From positions 8,530,501 through 8,594,500 of the forward strand of contig NZ_JADBEG010000001.1 of assembly GCF_014873755.1 (NCBI RefSeq): 64,000 nt of DNA, given 5' to 3'. Below are positions 26,011-35,933 of this stretch, in pieces (the stretch's first letter is position 1; each line of letters begins with the position of its first letter). The position numbers were made by a program, and so were the translations under genes. The stretch is from Amycolatopsis lexingtonensis. Lineage in GTDB: Bacteria; Actinomycetota; Actinomycetes; Mycobacteriales; Pseudonocardiaceae. Under the pieces are notes generated by a model. The model was not told where the DNA came from. It did no database searches and saw nothing but the letters and a program-made list of their open reading frames with translations.

Positions 26011-26099
26011 AGCTCGCGGTCGGCGAAGAACGGCGTGACGGCCATCAGCACCAGCAGCAGCACCCCGGCGTAAGCACCCAACGTGGTGAAGATCGACAT
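26007..26099 (-). CDS. Small single-TM membrane protein (30 aa)
   Basis: A 31-codon frame from ATG 26099, preceded by a near-perfect GGGAGGAACC ribosome binding site 5-6 bases upstream. Sequence runs MSIFTTLGAYAGVLLLVLMA then VTPFFADREL: one hydrophobic helix and a charged tail. The strong RBS and clean hydrophobic profile support it as a real small protein. Function unknown. It overlaps the end of the convergent transglycosylase gene by 4 bases. Confidence 0.55.
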   Translation of the reverse strand: MSIFTTLGAYAGVLLLVLMAVTPFFADREL

Positions 26100-26224
26100 T
26101 TTCGGTTCCTCCCTGTTCCGGTCTGGAACCAGCATCGCCGCCGGGAGGGGGTCCGCGGATCGGCCGACGGGCCCGCGCCGATCGGCCGAAAGTCTGATCA
26201 CCGAGGGGCCGAACGGCCCTGGTG

Positions 26225-26629
26225 TCAAATCTCGCGCAGGGCGATGCGCGCCTTGACCTCGCTGGCCGCTTCGAGGTATTCGGGCACCGGGTTCATCGCC
26301 GACGCCATCCGGATCTGCGCCAGCGCCTCGACGAACCGGCCGAGGCGCTGCAGGGTCCGGCCCAGGACGAACCGTGCGTAGTGGTCGGTCGGATCCAGTT
26401 CCAGCACCCGGGTGAACGCCTGCTCGGCGCGCCGCAACTGAGCGGAGTGGAAGTACGCGCGCCCGGCCAGCAGGTGGACCGACGGCTTGTCCTCCTCGGC
26501 GTCCAGCAAGGGCTGAAGCACCTTCAGCGCGTCCAGCGGACGGCGGCGCGCGACCAGGTCTTCGGCCTGGCGGAAGGCGTGGAACCGCGACTCCTCGGGA
26601 GGCTGCGAAGCAGCTGCGGCGTCCGTCAT
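26225..26629 (-). CDS. Tetratricopeptide-repeat protein
   Basis: 134 aa from ATG 26629 (RBS GGGAG, 5 bases upstream; an in-frame GTG at 26635 is too close to the RBS). Three TPR-like helical hairpins: ALKVLQPLLDAEEDKPSVHLLAGRAYF, LRRAEQAFTRVLELDPTDHY, ARFVLGRTLQRLGRFVEALAQIRMASAMNP. Soluble scaffold protein; no catalytic domain. Partner unknown. The GGGCCG/CGGCCC hairpin at 26206-26219 after the stop may terminate it. Confidence 0.85.
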   Translation of the reverse strand: MTDAAAASQPPEESRFHAFRQAEDLVARRRPLDALKVLQPLLDAEEDKPSVHLLAGRAYFHSAQLRRAEQAFTRVLELDPTDHYARFVLGRTLQRLGRFVEALAQIRMASAMNPVPEYLEAASEVKARIALREI

Positions 26630-26686
26630 GGTCACTCCCACGTTACCCCGGAGGAGGGGGTTGCACACGCCTCCGAAAGGGACGTG

Positions 26687-27148
26687 ATGGACTGTGCCGC
26701 CATGAGCAGCGGGTACCGGGGCCTGGCGCCCTACCTCTACTACGCCGACGCCACCGCGGCGCTCGCCTGGCTGACCAGGGTCTTCGGGTTCACCGAGGAA
26801 GTCCGGTTCTGCGACGCGGCGGGCGAGGTCTTCCAGGCGACGCTCTGCGTCGGCGAAGCGAAGGTCCAGATCGCGGGCGTCGGGGCGGACTACTGGCAGG
26901 CCAAGGGCGTCGACGGGCCGGTCGGCCAGCTCAACATCGTCTACGTCGACGACGTCGACGAGCACTTCGCGCGGATCGAGGCCGCACTCGGGGACGAAGG
27001 CGAGCTGGACCCGCCGCAGGACCAGCCCTACGGCGCCCGGGTGTTCACCGTCGCCGATCTCGGCGGCAACAGCTGGACGTTCTGGCAGCAGACGTCCGAG
27101 ACCGTCGAGCTGCCGCCGGGCTGGCAGGCCGTCCGCGCGGACGGCTGA
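26687..27148 (+). CDS. VOC (glyoxalase/bleomycin resistance) family protein
   Basis: 153 aa from ATG 26687 (AAAGGG 5 bases upstream); ATG 26702 is an alternative. One vicinal-oxygen-chelate domain of paired beta-alpha-beta3 units: APYLYYADATAALAWLTRVFGFTEEVRF, then LNIVYVDDVDEHFARIEAALGDEG and PYGARVFTVADLGGNSWTFWQ. PhnB/glyoxalase-like members bind metal or small aromatic ligands. Function here is unspecified. Confidence 0.87.
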   Translation: MDCAAMSSGYRGLAPYLYYADATAALAWLTRVFGFTEEVRFCDAAGEVFQATLCVGEAKVQIAGVGADYWQAKGVDGPVGQLNIVYVDDVDEHFARIEAALGDEGELDPPQDQPYGARVFTVADLGGNSWTFWQQTSETVELPPGWQAVRADG

Positions 27149-27184
27149 GGACCACCCGCTACCGGCCGTGCCTCCAACGGGTGA

Positions 27185-28531
<1,347 letters not shown>

Positions 28532-28537
28532 TCGCCG

Positions 28538-29089
28538 ATGGCGGACCGGGGGAGGACGACGCGCAACCGCCGAGGCGGCGGCGGAGCCACGCGGGCCGGC
28601 CGGCCCGCGCCGGCCCGCCGTCCCGAAGCGGCGCGGCGGCGCACCGGCGACGCCGACACGACGCGGGCCCGGCTGCGCCGGAGCCTGGCGGCGAAGCGCG
28701 CGTCGGGTGCGGCGAAGGTGCTCGGCATGTCCACCACCCGCCGCGCGGCGGTGGTGGCGATCGTGGTGTGCGCGCTGGCGTTCACCATCGCCGTGCCCCT
28801 GCGCACGTACCTCGCCCAGCGGACCGAGGTCCGCGAACAGCAGGCGCAGCAAGCACAGCTGCAGCAGGAGGTCGCTCAGCTCCAGGGCCGCAAGGCGGAG
28901 CTGAGCGACCCCGCGCAGGTCGAGGCCGAAGCCCGGCGGCGGCTGCGGTACGTCAAGCCGGGCGAGACGCCGTACATCGTCCAGCTGCCGGAGGACAAGG
29001 CGCCGGACGCGGCCCCGCCGGCCGGACAGCAGCAGGTCGCGGGCGGCTCCTGGTACGAGAACCTCTGGAACCAGGTCTCGGGCGGCTGA
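28538..29089 (+). CDS. Septum formation initiator family protein (FtsB/DivIC-like)
   Basis: 183 aa. The long, basic, low-complexity cytoplasmic N-terminus (residues 1-65, Arg/Gly/Ala) precedes one TM helix (AAVVAIVVCALAFTIAVPL, ~67-85). An extracytoplasmic coiled coil follows (REQQAQQAQLQQEVAQLQGRKAELSD, ~95-125) and RRRLRYVKPGETPYIVQLP, the conserved post-coil motif. FtsB/DivIC bridges FtsL and FtsQ in the divisome. The start lies 6 bases after the eno stop: same operon. Confidence 0.92.
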   Translation: MADRGRTTRNRRGGGGATRAGRPAPARRPEAARRRTGDADTTRARLRRSLAAKRASGAAKVLGMSTTRRAAVVAIVVCALAFTIAVPLRTYLAQRTEVREQQAQQAQLQQEVAQLQGRKAELSDPAQVEAEARRRLRYVKPGETPYIVQLPEDKAPDAAPPAGQQQVAGGSWYENLWNQVSGG

Positions 29090-29113
29090 AGCCCACGCTC
29101 TAACCTGGACGGC

Positions 29114-29623
29114 GTGGACAACGCGCAGCAGCACCGGTTCGAGCCCGTCACCGAAGCCGACCGCGAGGTCATCGCGGAGCAGCTCGGGCGGCCGCCGCGG
29201 GCGTTGCGCGCCGTCGCCGCGCGGTGCCCGAGCGGGCACCCGTCGGTGGTGCAGACCAGCCCGCGGCTCGAGAACGGCACCCCGTTCCCGACGCTCTACT
29301 ACTTGACCTGCCCGAAGCTGAATTCGATGATCGGCACCATCGAGGCGTCCGGGATCATGAAGGAGATGACGGATCGGCTCACCACCGATCCGGAGCTCGC
29401 CGCGCAGTACCAGCGCACCCACGAGACGTACCTCGCCGAGCGCGACGCCATCGAGCCGCTCGGCCACCAGGTCACCGCCGGCGGCATGCCCGGGCGCGTC
29501 AAGTGCCTGCACGTCCACGTGGCCCACACGCTGGCGGTCGGTCCCGGCGTCAACCCGTTCGGTGACGAGACCCTGGCCATGCTTAAGGCGAACGGGTGGC
29601 CCTCGGGTGACTGCGCCGCGTAA
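29114..29623 (+). CDS. DUF501 family protein
   Basis: 169 aa, GTG start. Matches the actinobacterial DUF501 family (Rv1024/Rv1026 neighbourhood): ADREVIAEQLGRPPRALRAVAARCPSGHPSVVQT, TLYYLTCPKLNSMIGTIEASG, GMPGRVKCLHVHVAHTLAVGPGVNPFGDE. Conserved Cys and His (CPSGHP, YLTCP, KCLHVHVAH) suggest a metal site. Biochemical role unknown. It sits between an FtsB-like gene and ppx in most actinomycetes. Confidence 0.92.
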   Translation: MDNAQQHRFEPVTEADREVIAEQLGRPPRALRAVAARCPSGHPSVVQTSPRLENGTPFPTLYYLTCPKLNSMIGTIEASGIMKEMTDRLTTDPELAAQYQRTHETYLAERDAIEPLGHQVTAGGMPGRVKCLHVHVAHTLAVGPGVNPFGDETLAMLKANGWPSGDCAA

Positions 29624-29762
29624 CACTCGCGCCGCGTAAAGAGATAACTGGGCTGGGTGAGCGAAAACCCCGATCGGGCCTCTCGAAGGGGTGAAACCTC
29701 GCCTCGGGTACGGCAGGCTGTCACCCGAGACGGGATCGATCCGGCCAGGAGGGCTCTGAGTC

Positions 29763-30938
29763 ATGCGCGTGCGGCGGCTGCCAGACGCAGTCGGGAGCTA
29801 CACCCGAAGACTCGGGCTCCGCCACCGCACGGCGTACCCCCTGATCACCGGCATCTTCGCGGTGATCCCGGCGCTGCTCGCCGGCGGCGGCACCCTCGGC
29901 TGGCTCGGCGGGAGCGGTGACCACACCCGCGACGCCGCGCTCGGCCAGGGCTACGACCCCGGCCACGCCGCCATCCAGCAGATCGCCGTCGACGGCACCC
30001 TCCCGGGCGCGCCCACCCCGCTGCCCCTCCCGGCTTACGAACTCCCCGACGGCCCGCTCGGCATCCCGGCCACCGCGCTCGCCGCGTACCGCAACGCCGC
30101 CGACATCCTCGGCCGCGAGCAGGCCGCCTGCCACATCGACTGGGCTCTGATCGCCAGCATCGGCCGCATCGAGTCCAACCACGCCCGCGGCGGCTACGTC
30201 GACGCGAACGGCACCACGCGCGAGCCGATCCTCGGCCCGCAGCTCAACGGCCAGGGCGGGTTCGCCGCGATCCCGGACACCGACCAGGGCCTGCTCGACA
30301 CCGACCCGGTGTGGGACCGCGCGGTCGGCCCGACGCAGTTCATCCCGGGAACGTGGAAGGGCTACGCGTCCGACGGCAACGGCGACGGCAAGTCCGACCC
30401 GAACAACATCTTCGACGCGGCGCTGGCCACCGGCCGCTACCTGTGCTCCGGCGGCTTCGACCTGGCGAAGCCGGACCAGCTGCGCGGCGCGATCTACCGG
30501 TACAACAACTCCGACACGTACGTGAACACGGTGATCCTCTGGGCCGACGCCTACCGCAACGGGATCATGCAGGTGCCGGACAGCACGGTGCCGATCGGCG
30601 CCCCGAACGCGGCGCTGGCCCCGGCCCCGCCGTCCGTCCCGCCGCCCCCGGTGCCGACCACGACGCCGACCAGCGCGCCGCCGCCGACGACGACGCCGAC
30701 CGTGCCGACTTCGAAGCCGTCGATCCCGTGCGCCTCGCCGACGACGACGGTGACCACGACGACGGTCACCAGCATCACGACCGTGCCGTCGCCGACGAAC
30801 CCGCCGTCGTCCGATGGCACGACGACCCCACCGCCGACTACGACCCCGACGCCGACCTGCGGGGCGACGGTCACCTCGGTCACCACGTCGACCACCCCGA
30901 CGACCACGACCGTGGGGACGACGACACCCGCCGGTTAG
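29763..30938 (+). CDS. Lytic transglycosylase domain protein with Pro/Thr-rich tail
   Basis: 391 aa. N-terminal membrane anchor or signal (YPLITGIFAVIPALLAGGGTLGW, ~27-49). Catalytic domain ~90-280: LAAYRNAADILG, DWALIASIGRIESNHARGG (catalytic Glu in GRIE), VGPTQFIPGTWKGYASD, GNGDGKSDPNNIFDAALATGRYLCSGG, IYRYNNSDTYVNTVI. The last ~105 residues are Pro/Thr/Ser-rich, a wall-spanning or O-glycosylated linker. Paralogue of 25165-26010, inserted between DUF501 and ppx. The 139-base leader has a CTCGGGT/ACCCGAG hairpin at 29700-29725. Confidence 0.9.
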   Translation: MRVRRLPDAVGSYTRRLGLRHRTAYPLITGIFAVIPALLAGGGTLGWLGGSGDHTRDAALGQGYDPGHAAIQQIAVDGTLPGAPTPLPLPAYELPDGPLGIPATALAAYRNAADILGREQAACHIDWALIASIGRIESNHARGGYVDANGTTREPILGPQLNGQGGFAAIPDTDQGLLDTDPVWDRAVGPTQFIPGTWKGYASDGNGDGKSDPNNIFDAALATGRYLCSGGFDLAKPDQLRGAIYRYNNSDTYVNTVILWADAYRNGIMQVPDSTVPIGAPNAALAPAPPSVPPPPVPTTTPTSAPPPTTTPTVPTSKPSIPCASPTTTVTTTTVTSITTVPSPTNPPSSDGTTTPPPTTTPTPTCGATVTSVTTSTTPTTTTVGTTTPAG

Positions 30939-30947
30939 GGTGATCGC

Positions 30948-31901
30948 ATGCCTCGTGTTGCCGCGATCGACTGTGGGACCAACTCCATCCGCCTGCTCGT
31001 CGCCGAGCTGACGCCGCGCCACGACGGCACGGTCGACCTGCGCGACCTGCACCGCGAAATGCGGATCGTCCGGCTCGGCCAAGGCGTCGACGCCACCGGG
31101 CAGCTGGCGCCCGAAGCGCTCGAACGCACGCGGGCCGCGCTCGCCGACTACACGATCGCCGCGCGGCGCAAGGGCGCGGAGAAGGTGCGCATGGTCGCCA
31201 CCTCCGCCACCCGGGACGCGAAGAACCGCGACGACTTCTTCCGCATGACCCGCGAGACCCTCGGCGTCGAGGCCGAGGTGATCAGCGGCGACGAGGAAGC
31301 CCGGCTCAGCTTCACCGGCGCCGTCGGGGAGCAGGACCCGGACGACGGCCCGTTCGTGGTGGTCGACGTCGGCGGCGGCTCGACCGAGCTGGTCCTCGGC
31401 ACCTGGGACGGCAGGCAGGCCGAGGTGCTCGCCGCGAAGTCCGTCGACATCGGCTGCGTCCGGATCACCGAGCGCGCGCTCAAGAGCGACCCGCCGACCG
31501 CCGACGAGATCGCCGCCGCCCGCGACCTGGCGGGCAAGGTCCTGACCGACGCGTTCGACGTCGTCGACGTGGCCCGCGCACGCACGTGGGTGGGCGTCGC
31601 CGGCACGGTGACCACGCTGTCCGCGATCGCGCTCGGGCTGCCGGAGTACGACAGCGACCGGGTGCACCTGTCCAAGCTGAGCCCGGCGGACATCGACCGG
31701 CTCGCCTCGGAGCTGCTGCAGAGCGACCACGCCACCCGCGCGGCGAACCCGGTCATCCACCCGGGCCGCGTCGACGTCATCGGTGGCGGTGCGGTGGTGG
31801 TCCAGACCCTCGCCGAGCAGCTCGCGGCGCGGGGCGGGCCGACCGAGCTGGTGGTGAGCGAGCACGACATCCTCGACGGCATCGCCCTGTCGCTGGCCTG
31901 A
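30948..31901 (+). CDS. ppx: Ppx/GppA phosphatase family (exopolyphosphatase)
   Basis: 317 aa. ASKHA fold: AAIDCGTNSIRLLVAEL (phosphate 1), ATSATRDAKNRDDF, VISGDEEARLSFTGA, VVDVGGGSTELVLG (phosphate 2), GVAGTVTTLSAIALGL. This short form, without the C-terminal HD-like domain, is typical of actinobacterial Ppx1-type enzymes, which degrade short-chain polyphosphate and may also act on (p)ppGpp. Starts 9 bases after the transglycosylase gene. Confidence 0.93.
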   Translation: MPRVAAIDCGTNSIRLLVAELTPRHDGTVDLRDLHREMRIVRLGQGVDATGQLAPEALERTRAALADYTIAARRKGAEKVRMVATSATRDAKNRDDFFRMTRETLGVEAEVISGDEEARLSFTGAVGEQDPDDGPFVVVDVGGGSTELVLGTWDGRQAEVLAAKSVDIGCVRITERALKSDPPTADEIAAARDLAGKVLTDAFDVVDVARARTWVGVAGTVTTLSAIALGLPEYDSDRVHLSKLSPADIDRLASELLQSDHATRAANPVIHPGRVDVIGGGAVVVQTLAEQLAARGGPTELVVSEHDILDGIALSLA

Positions 31902-32337
31902 GTACGTCGGGTCCCCGGGGCGTCCGGCTCGGCCGTGCCGCGCGAGTCCGGCGCTCGGCCCAAGGTGCAGTGAGGTCTTGAATGACTCATTCAGGTCTTC
32001 GGAGGTCTTGAATGAGTCATTCAAGACCTCCGGCGAGGCGATCGTGGTCCGGACCCGCGCTGCTCAGCGCGGCTGCGAGCCCCTCCCGGGTCCGTCCCCG
32101 ACCGACCGTTCGGCCGTCCGGAAGGGCTTGCGCCACAAGGGAAACCCAGGGTGAGCGGGTGATGACCACCAGTCCGCGCTGGGCCGTCCGGACCATCCCG
32201 TTTGCTACCTTGGTTGTGCTCCAACCAGGTGGTCCTGACGGTCGTCACTGATTTGCAACACCGCAGTCCTGTGATCGGCTTCATCGCCCCCGATAGCGTG
32301 CGTCTCACCTTTCGGGCAGACGGAGATGGAGGGGATC
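31902..32337. other. 436-base gene-free region between ppx and the peptide-transporter operon
   Basis: It holds two adjacent copies of a GGTCTTGAATGA-type palindrome (31972-32031) and a short inverted repeat TGGTTG-TGCTC-CAACCA (32211-32227). The rest must contain the transporter promoter, for which I see no convincing -35/-10 pair. A 95-codon minus-strand opening (32308-32021) has no coding character. No RNA gene recognised. Confidence 0.6.
31972..32031. repeat. Two tandem copies of an intergenic palindromic repeat
   Basis: Copy B (32001-32031) is a perfect 31-base palindrome: arm GGAGGTCTTGAATGA, central G, and the reverse complement arm. Copy A (31972-32000) has the same left arm (GAGGTCTTGAATGA) and a degenerate right arm (CTCATTCAGGTCTTC). 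Together they could form a strong cruciform or terminator for ppx. They look like a dispersed intergenic element rather than a unique regulator site. Confidence 0.75.
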
Positions 32338-33963
32338 ATGCGTCGTTCGCGCAGGCTCTGGGGACCCACGGTGGTGATGACTTCGCTGGCGCTTGTGCTC
32401 GCCGCGTGCGGTGGCGGGTCGGGTAGTTCCGCGGGGGCCGGCGGGACGGATCCGGACGGCACGGTGAGCGTCTACGGCACCGAACCGCAGAACGCGCTGG
32501 TCCCGACCAACATCAACGACCTCGGCGGCACCAAGGCCATCCAGGTCATGTTCGCGACGCTGGTCGGCTTCAAGGGCGCGGACGCCAAGCCGTTCAACCT
32601 GATGGCCGACTCGATCACGACGACCGACTCCAAGGTCTACGACATCAAGATCAAACAGGGCTGGAAGTTCCACGACGGTACCGAGGTGAAGGCGCACAAC
32701 TTCATCGACGCCTGGAACTACGGCGCCTACGCCCCGAACGGGCAGCTCAACACCGACTTCTTCTCGAACATCCAGGGGTACAAGGACGTCCACCCCGAGG
32801 ACGAGAACGCCAAGCCGGCCACGGACAAGATGTCGGGCCTGGTGCAGAAGAACGACTACGAGTTCCAGGTCACGCTGGACGCGCCGTTCTCGGTGTTCGA
32901 CATCAAGGTCGGCTACCAGGCGTTCGCGCCGCTGCCCGACGCGTTCTTCAAGGACCCCAAGGGCTTCGAACAGCACCCCATCGGCAACGGCCCGATGAAG
33001 TTCGCCTCGCGGACGCCCAACCAGGACATCAAGCTCACCCGCTTCGACGACTACAAGGGTGACGACAAGGTCCACTTCAAGGACCTCGACATCAAGATCT
33101 ACTCCAGCCAGGAGACCGCCTACCAGGACCTGCTGAGCGGGCGGCTCGACTTCATGGAGGCGCTGCCGCCGTCGGCGGTCGCGGGCGGCAAGTACAAGAA
33201 CGACCTCGGCGACCGGCTCGTGACCGGCCACCTGCTCGGCATCAGCACCATCGCGGTGCCGTACTACGTGCCGGGTTACAACAACCTGGAGCTGCGCAAG
33301 GCGATCTCGATGGCGATCGACCGCGCGCAGATCACCAAGACCGTCATGAACGACACCTACGTGCCGGCCGACGGCTACATCTCGCAGGGCATCCCGGGCT
33401 ACCGGCCGGGGGTCTGCCAGTTCTGCAAGTTCGACCCCGCGGCGGCCAAGGAGGCGTTCGCGAAGTCCGGCTTCAAGGGCAAGCTGACCATCGCGTCCAA
33501 CGCGGACGGCGGCCGCAAGGAACCGCTGGTCGCGGCGTGCAACAGCATCAAGAACACCCTCGGTGTCGAGTGCGACTTCGTGCCCGCGACCGACTTCGGC
33601 CAGTGGCGCAGCATCGTGACCGGCCACAAGCTGACCGGCATGGGCCGCTCGGACTGGTCGGCGGACTACCCGTCCATCGAGGACTTCCTCAACCCGATCT
33701 ACAAGACCGGCGGCTCCTCGAACGACTCGACGTACTCGAACCCGCAGGTCGACGCGATGCTCGCGCAGGCGGACGCCACCGCCGACAAGGACGCGGCGGT
33801 CAAGCTCTACCAGCAGGCCGAGGACCTGATCGCCAAGGACCTGCCCTCGATCCCGGTGTGGGACGAGAAGGGCGTCGCGGCGAAGTCGAAGAACCTCAAG
33901 TCCGCGGCCCTGGACTTCCGGCGCATGCCGGACTACCCGTCCATCGAGGTCCTGAAGAAGTAG
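32338..33963 (+). CDS. ABC transporter substrate-binding lipoprotein, peptide family (DppA/OppA, SBP family 5)
   Basis: 541 aa. ATG 32338 chosen for the GGAGGGG RBS 3-4 bases upstream. Lipoprotein signal with lipobox LAAC, then a Gly/Ser linker. SBP_bac_5 features: VYGTEPQNALVPTNIND, GWKFHDGTEVKAHNFIDAWNYGAYAPNG, PIGNGPMKFASRTPNQDIKLTRFDDYKG, QETAYQDLLSGRLDF, LRKAISMAIDRAQITKTV, GMGRSDWSADYPSIEDFLNPIY, YQQAEDLIAKDLPSIPVW. It captures oligopeptides outside the membrane for the dppBCDF-like genes that follow. Two Cys in VCQFCKFDP may form a disulfide. Confidence 0.94.
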   Translation: MRRSRRLWGPTVVMTSLALVLAACGGGSGSSAGAGGTDPDGTVSVYGTEPQNALVPTNINDLGGTKAIQVMFATLVGFKGADAKPFNLMADSITTTDSKVYDIKIKQGWKFHDGTEVKAHNFIDAWNYGAYAPNGQLNTDFFSNIQGYKDVHPEDENAKPATDKMSGLVQKNDYEFQVTLDAPFSVFDIKVGYQAFAPLPDAFFKDPKGFEQHPIGNGPMKFASRTPNQDIKLTRFDDYKGDDKVHFKDLDIKIYSSQETAYQDLLSGRLDFMEALPPSAVAGGKYKNDLGDRLVTGHLLGISTIAVPYYVPGYNNLELRKAISMAIDRAQITKTVMNDTYVPADGYISQGIPGYRPGVCQFCKFDPAAAKEAFAKSGFKGKLTIASNADGGRKEPLVAACNSIKNTLGVECDFVPATDFGQWRSIVTGHKLTGMGRSDWSADYPSIEDFLNPIYKTGGSSNDSTYSNPQVDAMLAQADATADKDAAVKLYQQAEDLIAKDLPSIPVWDEKGVAAKSKNLKSAALDFRRMPDYPSIEVLKK

Positions 33964-33994
33964 TGACGCGCTGAGAAGCCGCACCCACCACCAC

Positions 33995-34029
33995 GGCGTC
34001 GTGGGCGGGCCGATCCCGCCCACGACGCC
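33995..34029 (+). terminator. Intercistronic hairpin between the substrate-binding and permease genes
   Basis: GGCGTCGTGGGCGGG (33995-34009) pairs with CCCGCCCACGACGCC (34015-34029), a perfect GC-rich 15-base stem with a 5-base loop. No U tract. In binding-protein operons such a hairpin protects the upstream mRNA and partly terminates, giving excess binding protein over membrane components. Confidence 0.65.
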
Positions 34030-34051
34030 CGGCGCGCACTAGGAACTCGTC

Positions 34052-34981
34052 ATGATCCGCTATGTCCTGCGACGGCTGCTCCAGCTGATCCCGGTGTTCT
34101 TCGGCACCACGTTCCTGATCTACGTCCTCGTCTGGGCCGTGCCCGGCGACCCGTTCTCCGGCAAGTGCGGCCAGACCGCCTGCCCGCCGGCCTACATCGC
34201 CCAGATGACCGAGAAGTTCAACCTGAACGACAACATCTTCGTCCAGTACTTCAAGTACCTCGGGAGCCTGTTCACCGGCGACTGGGGCGAAACCTTCAAC
34301 GGCACCTCGGTCGGCGAGCTGATCGGCACCTCGTACCCGATCACGCTGCGCCTCGCGGTCATCGCGGTGGTCATCGAGGCGGTCATCGGCCTCACCGCGG
34401 GCGTGCTGACCGGCTTGCGGGGCAAGGGTTTCCTCGACAACCTGGTCCTCGTCTCGACCACGTTCCTGATCTCGCTGCCGGTGTTCGTGACGGCGATCGT
34501 GCTGCAGCTCGCCCTGGGCAGCAACGGGCTCGGCCTGATCGAAGCGAGCGTCTCCGACAACCCGAGCGTCGGCGAGCTGATCGTGCCGGGCATCGCGCTC
34601 GGCAGCCTGTCCATGGCCTACGTGGCCCGGCTGTCGAGAACGAGCATCGCCGAAAACCGCCGCGCCGACTACGTGCGGACGGCGATCGCCAAGGGCCAGC
34701 CGCAAAGCCGCGTCGTCGGCGTCCACCTGCTCCGCAACTCGGTGATCCCGGTGCTCACGTTCCTCGGCACCGACCTCGGCGCCCTGATGGGCGGCGCGAT
34801 CGTCACCGAAGGCGTGTTCAACATCAACGGACTGGGCGGGCTCATCTTCCGCGGCATCCAGAACCGGGAGAGCGCGACCGTCGTCGGCGTCGTCGTCCTG
34901 CTGGTGCTGGTCTACCTGCTGATGAGCCTGATCGTCGACCTGCTCTACGCCGTTCTCGACCCGAGGATCCGCTATGACTGA
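34052..34981 (+). CDS. Peptide ABC transporter permease, DppB/OppB type
   Basis: 309 aa. Begins MIRYVLRRLLQLIPVFFGTTFLIY, the standard DppB opening; six TM helices; the EAA loop lies in YVRTAIAKGQPQSRVVGVHLLRNSVIPVLTFLG. A loop Cys pair (GKCGQTACPPAY, ~residues 38-49) faces outside. It forms a heterodimeric channel with the next gene product; their genes overlap by 8 bases. Confidence 0.94.
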   Translation: MIRYVLRRLLQLIPVFFGTTFLIYVLVWAVPGDPFSGKCGQTACPPAYIAQMTEKFNLNDNIFVQYFKYLGSLFTGDWGETFNGTSVGELIGTSYPITLRLAVIAVVIEAVIGLTAGVLTGLRGKGFLDNLVLVSTTFLISLPVFVTAIVLQLALGSNGLGLIEASVSDNPSVGELIVPGIALGSLSMAYVARLSRTSIAENRRADYVRTAIAKGQPQSRVVGVHLLRNSVIPVLTFLGTDLGALMGGAIVTEGVFNINGLGGLIFRGIQNRESATVVGVVVLLVLVYLLMSLIVDLLYAVLDPRIRYD

Positions 34982-35927
34982 CCCGAACCTGGTGGGCGGC
35001 GGCGGGGCCGACGCGGCCGAGCTGTCCCGCGTCGACGACTCCGCCACCGGCCCGCGCAAACCCCGCAGCCTGTGGAGCGACGCGTGGCGCCAGCTGCGGC
35101 GCAAGCCGGCGTTCGTCGTGTCCGCGGTGATCATCGCCCTGATCGTGCTGATCGCGATCGCGCCCGGCCTGTTCAGCTCGCGCGACGCGGGCTTCAGCGA
35201 TCTCACGCACGCCAACGAAGGCCCGTCCGGGGACGCCTGGTTCGGCTACGACAACCAGGGTTACGACGTCTACGCGCGCACGATCTACGGCACCCGCGCG
35301 TCGCTGCTGGTCGGGGTGTTCTCGACGGTGCTGACCGTCCTCATCGGATCGATCGTCGGCATCCTGGCCGGCTACTACGGCCGGCTCGTCGACAGCCTCC
35401 TGTCCCGCTTCGGCGACATCTTCGCCGGCCTGCCGTTCGTGCTCGGCGCGATCGTCATCCTGACGACGTTCAACGCGCCCGGCAGCAACCCCGCCGCGGT
35501 CACGATCATCGTGCAGGTGGTCTGCTCGATCGCGGTGCTGAGCTGGCCGGTGGCCATGCGCATCATGCGCTCGGCGACGCTGGTGGCCAAGCAGCTCGAC
35601 TACGTCAAGGCCGCGCGCGGCCTCGGCGCCAGCACCCCGCGGATCATCTTCCGGCACCTGCTGCCGAACACGATCGCGCCGGTGCTGGTGTACGCGACCA
35701 TCGCGCTCGGCGCGTTCATCGGTGCCGAAGCGACGCTGGCCTACCTCGGCATCGGGGTGCGGCCGCCGGTGATCTCGTGGGGCGTGATGATCAGCGACTC
35801 GCGGGACTACTTCCGCGTCGACCCGCACATGCTGCTGTTCCCCGGCGCCTTCGTGACCCTGACCGTGCTGGCCTTCGTGATGCTGGGCGACGGCATCCGC
35901 GACGCGCTCGATCCGAAGTCGAGGTAG
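34974..35927 (+). CDS. Peptide ABC transporter permease, DppC/OppC type
   Basis: 317 aa. N-terminal cytoplasmic tail of ~40 residues, then SDAWRQLRRKPAFVVSAVIIALIVLIAIAPGLF (OppC_N). Membrane core with EAA loop YVKAARGLGASTPRIIFRHLLPNTIAPVLVY and YLGIGVRPPVISWGVMI. Extracytoplasmic segment DAWFGYDNQGYDVYARTIYGTRASLLVG is typical of OppC/DppC. The ATG overlaps the permease gene upstream. Confidence 0.94.
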   Translation: MTDPNLVGGGGADAAELSRVDDSATGPRKPRSLWSDAWRQLRRKPAFVVSAVIIALIVLIAIAPGLFSSRDAGFSDLTHANEGPSGDAWFGYDNQGYDVYARTIYGTRASLLVGVFSTVLTVLIGSIVGILAGYYGRLVDSLLSRFGDIFAGLPFVLGAIVILTTFNAPGSNPAAVTIIVQVVCSIAVLSWPVAMRIMRSATLVAKQLDYVKAARGLGASTPRIIFRHLLPNTIAPVLVYATIALGAFIGAEATLAYLGIGVRPPVISWGVMISDSRDYFRVDPHMLLFPGAFVTLTVLAFVMLGDGIRDALDPKSR

Positions 35928-35933
35928 ATCCCC

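Noticed and set aside
26158..26189. Direct repeat GATCGGCCGA twice upstream of the 30-aa gene
   Set aside because: Short, GC-rich and expected by chance at this composition; not enough to call an operator.
29624..29762. ydaO-type (c-di-AMP) riboswitch upstream of the lytic transglycosylase
   Set aside because: GGGGTGAAACC and a CTCGGGT/ACCCGAG hairpin resemble parts of it, but I could not find the conserved GUCAGCUAACC segment or the overall fold. A covariance-model search would decide.
32021..32308. 95-codon minus-strand frame before the peptide transporter
   Set aside because: Low-complexity Arg/Gly/Ser content, no RBS, and it covers the palindromic repeats.
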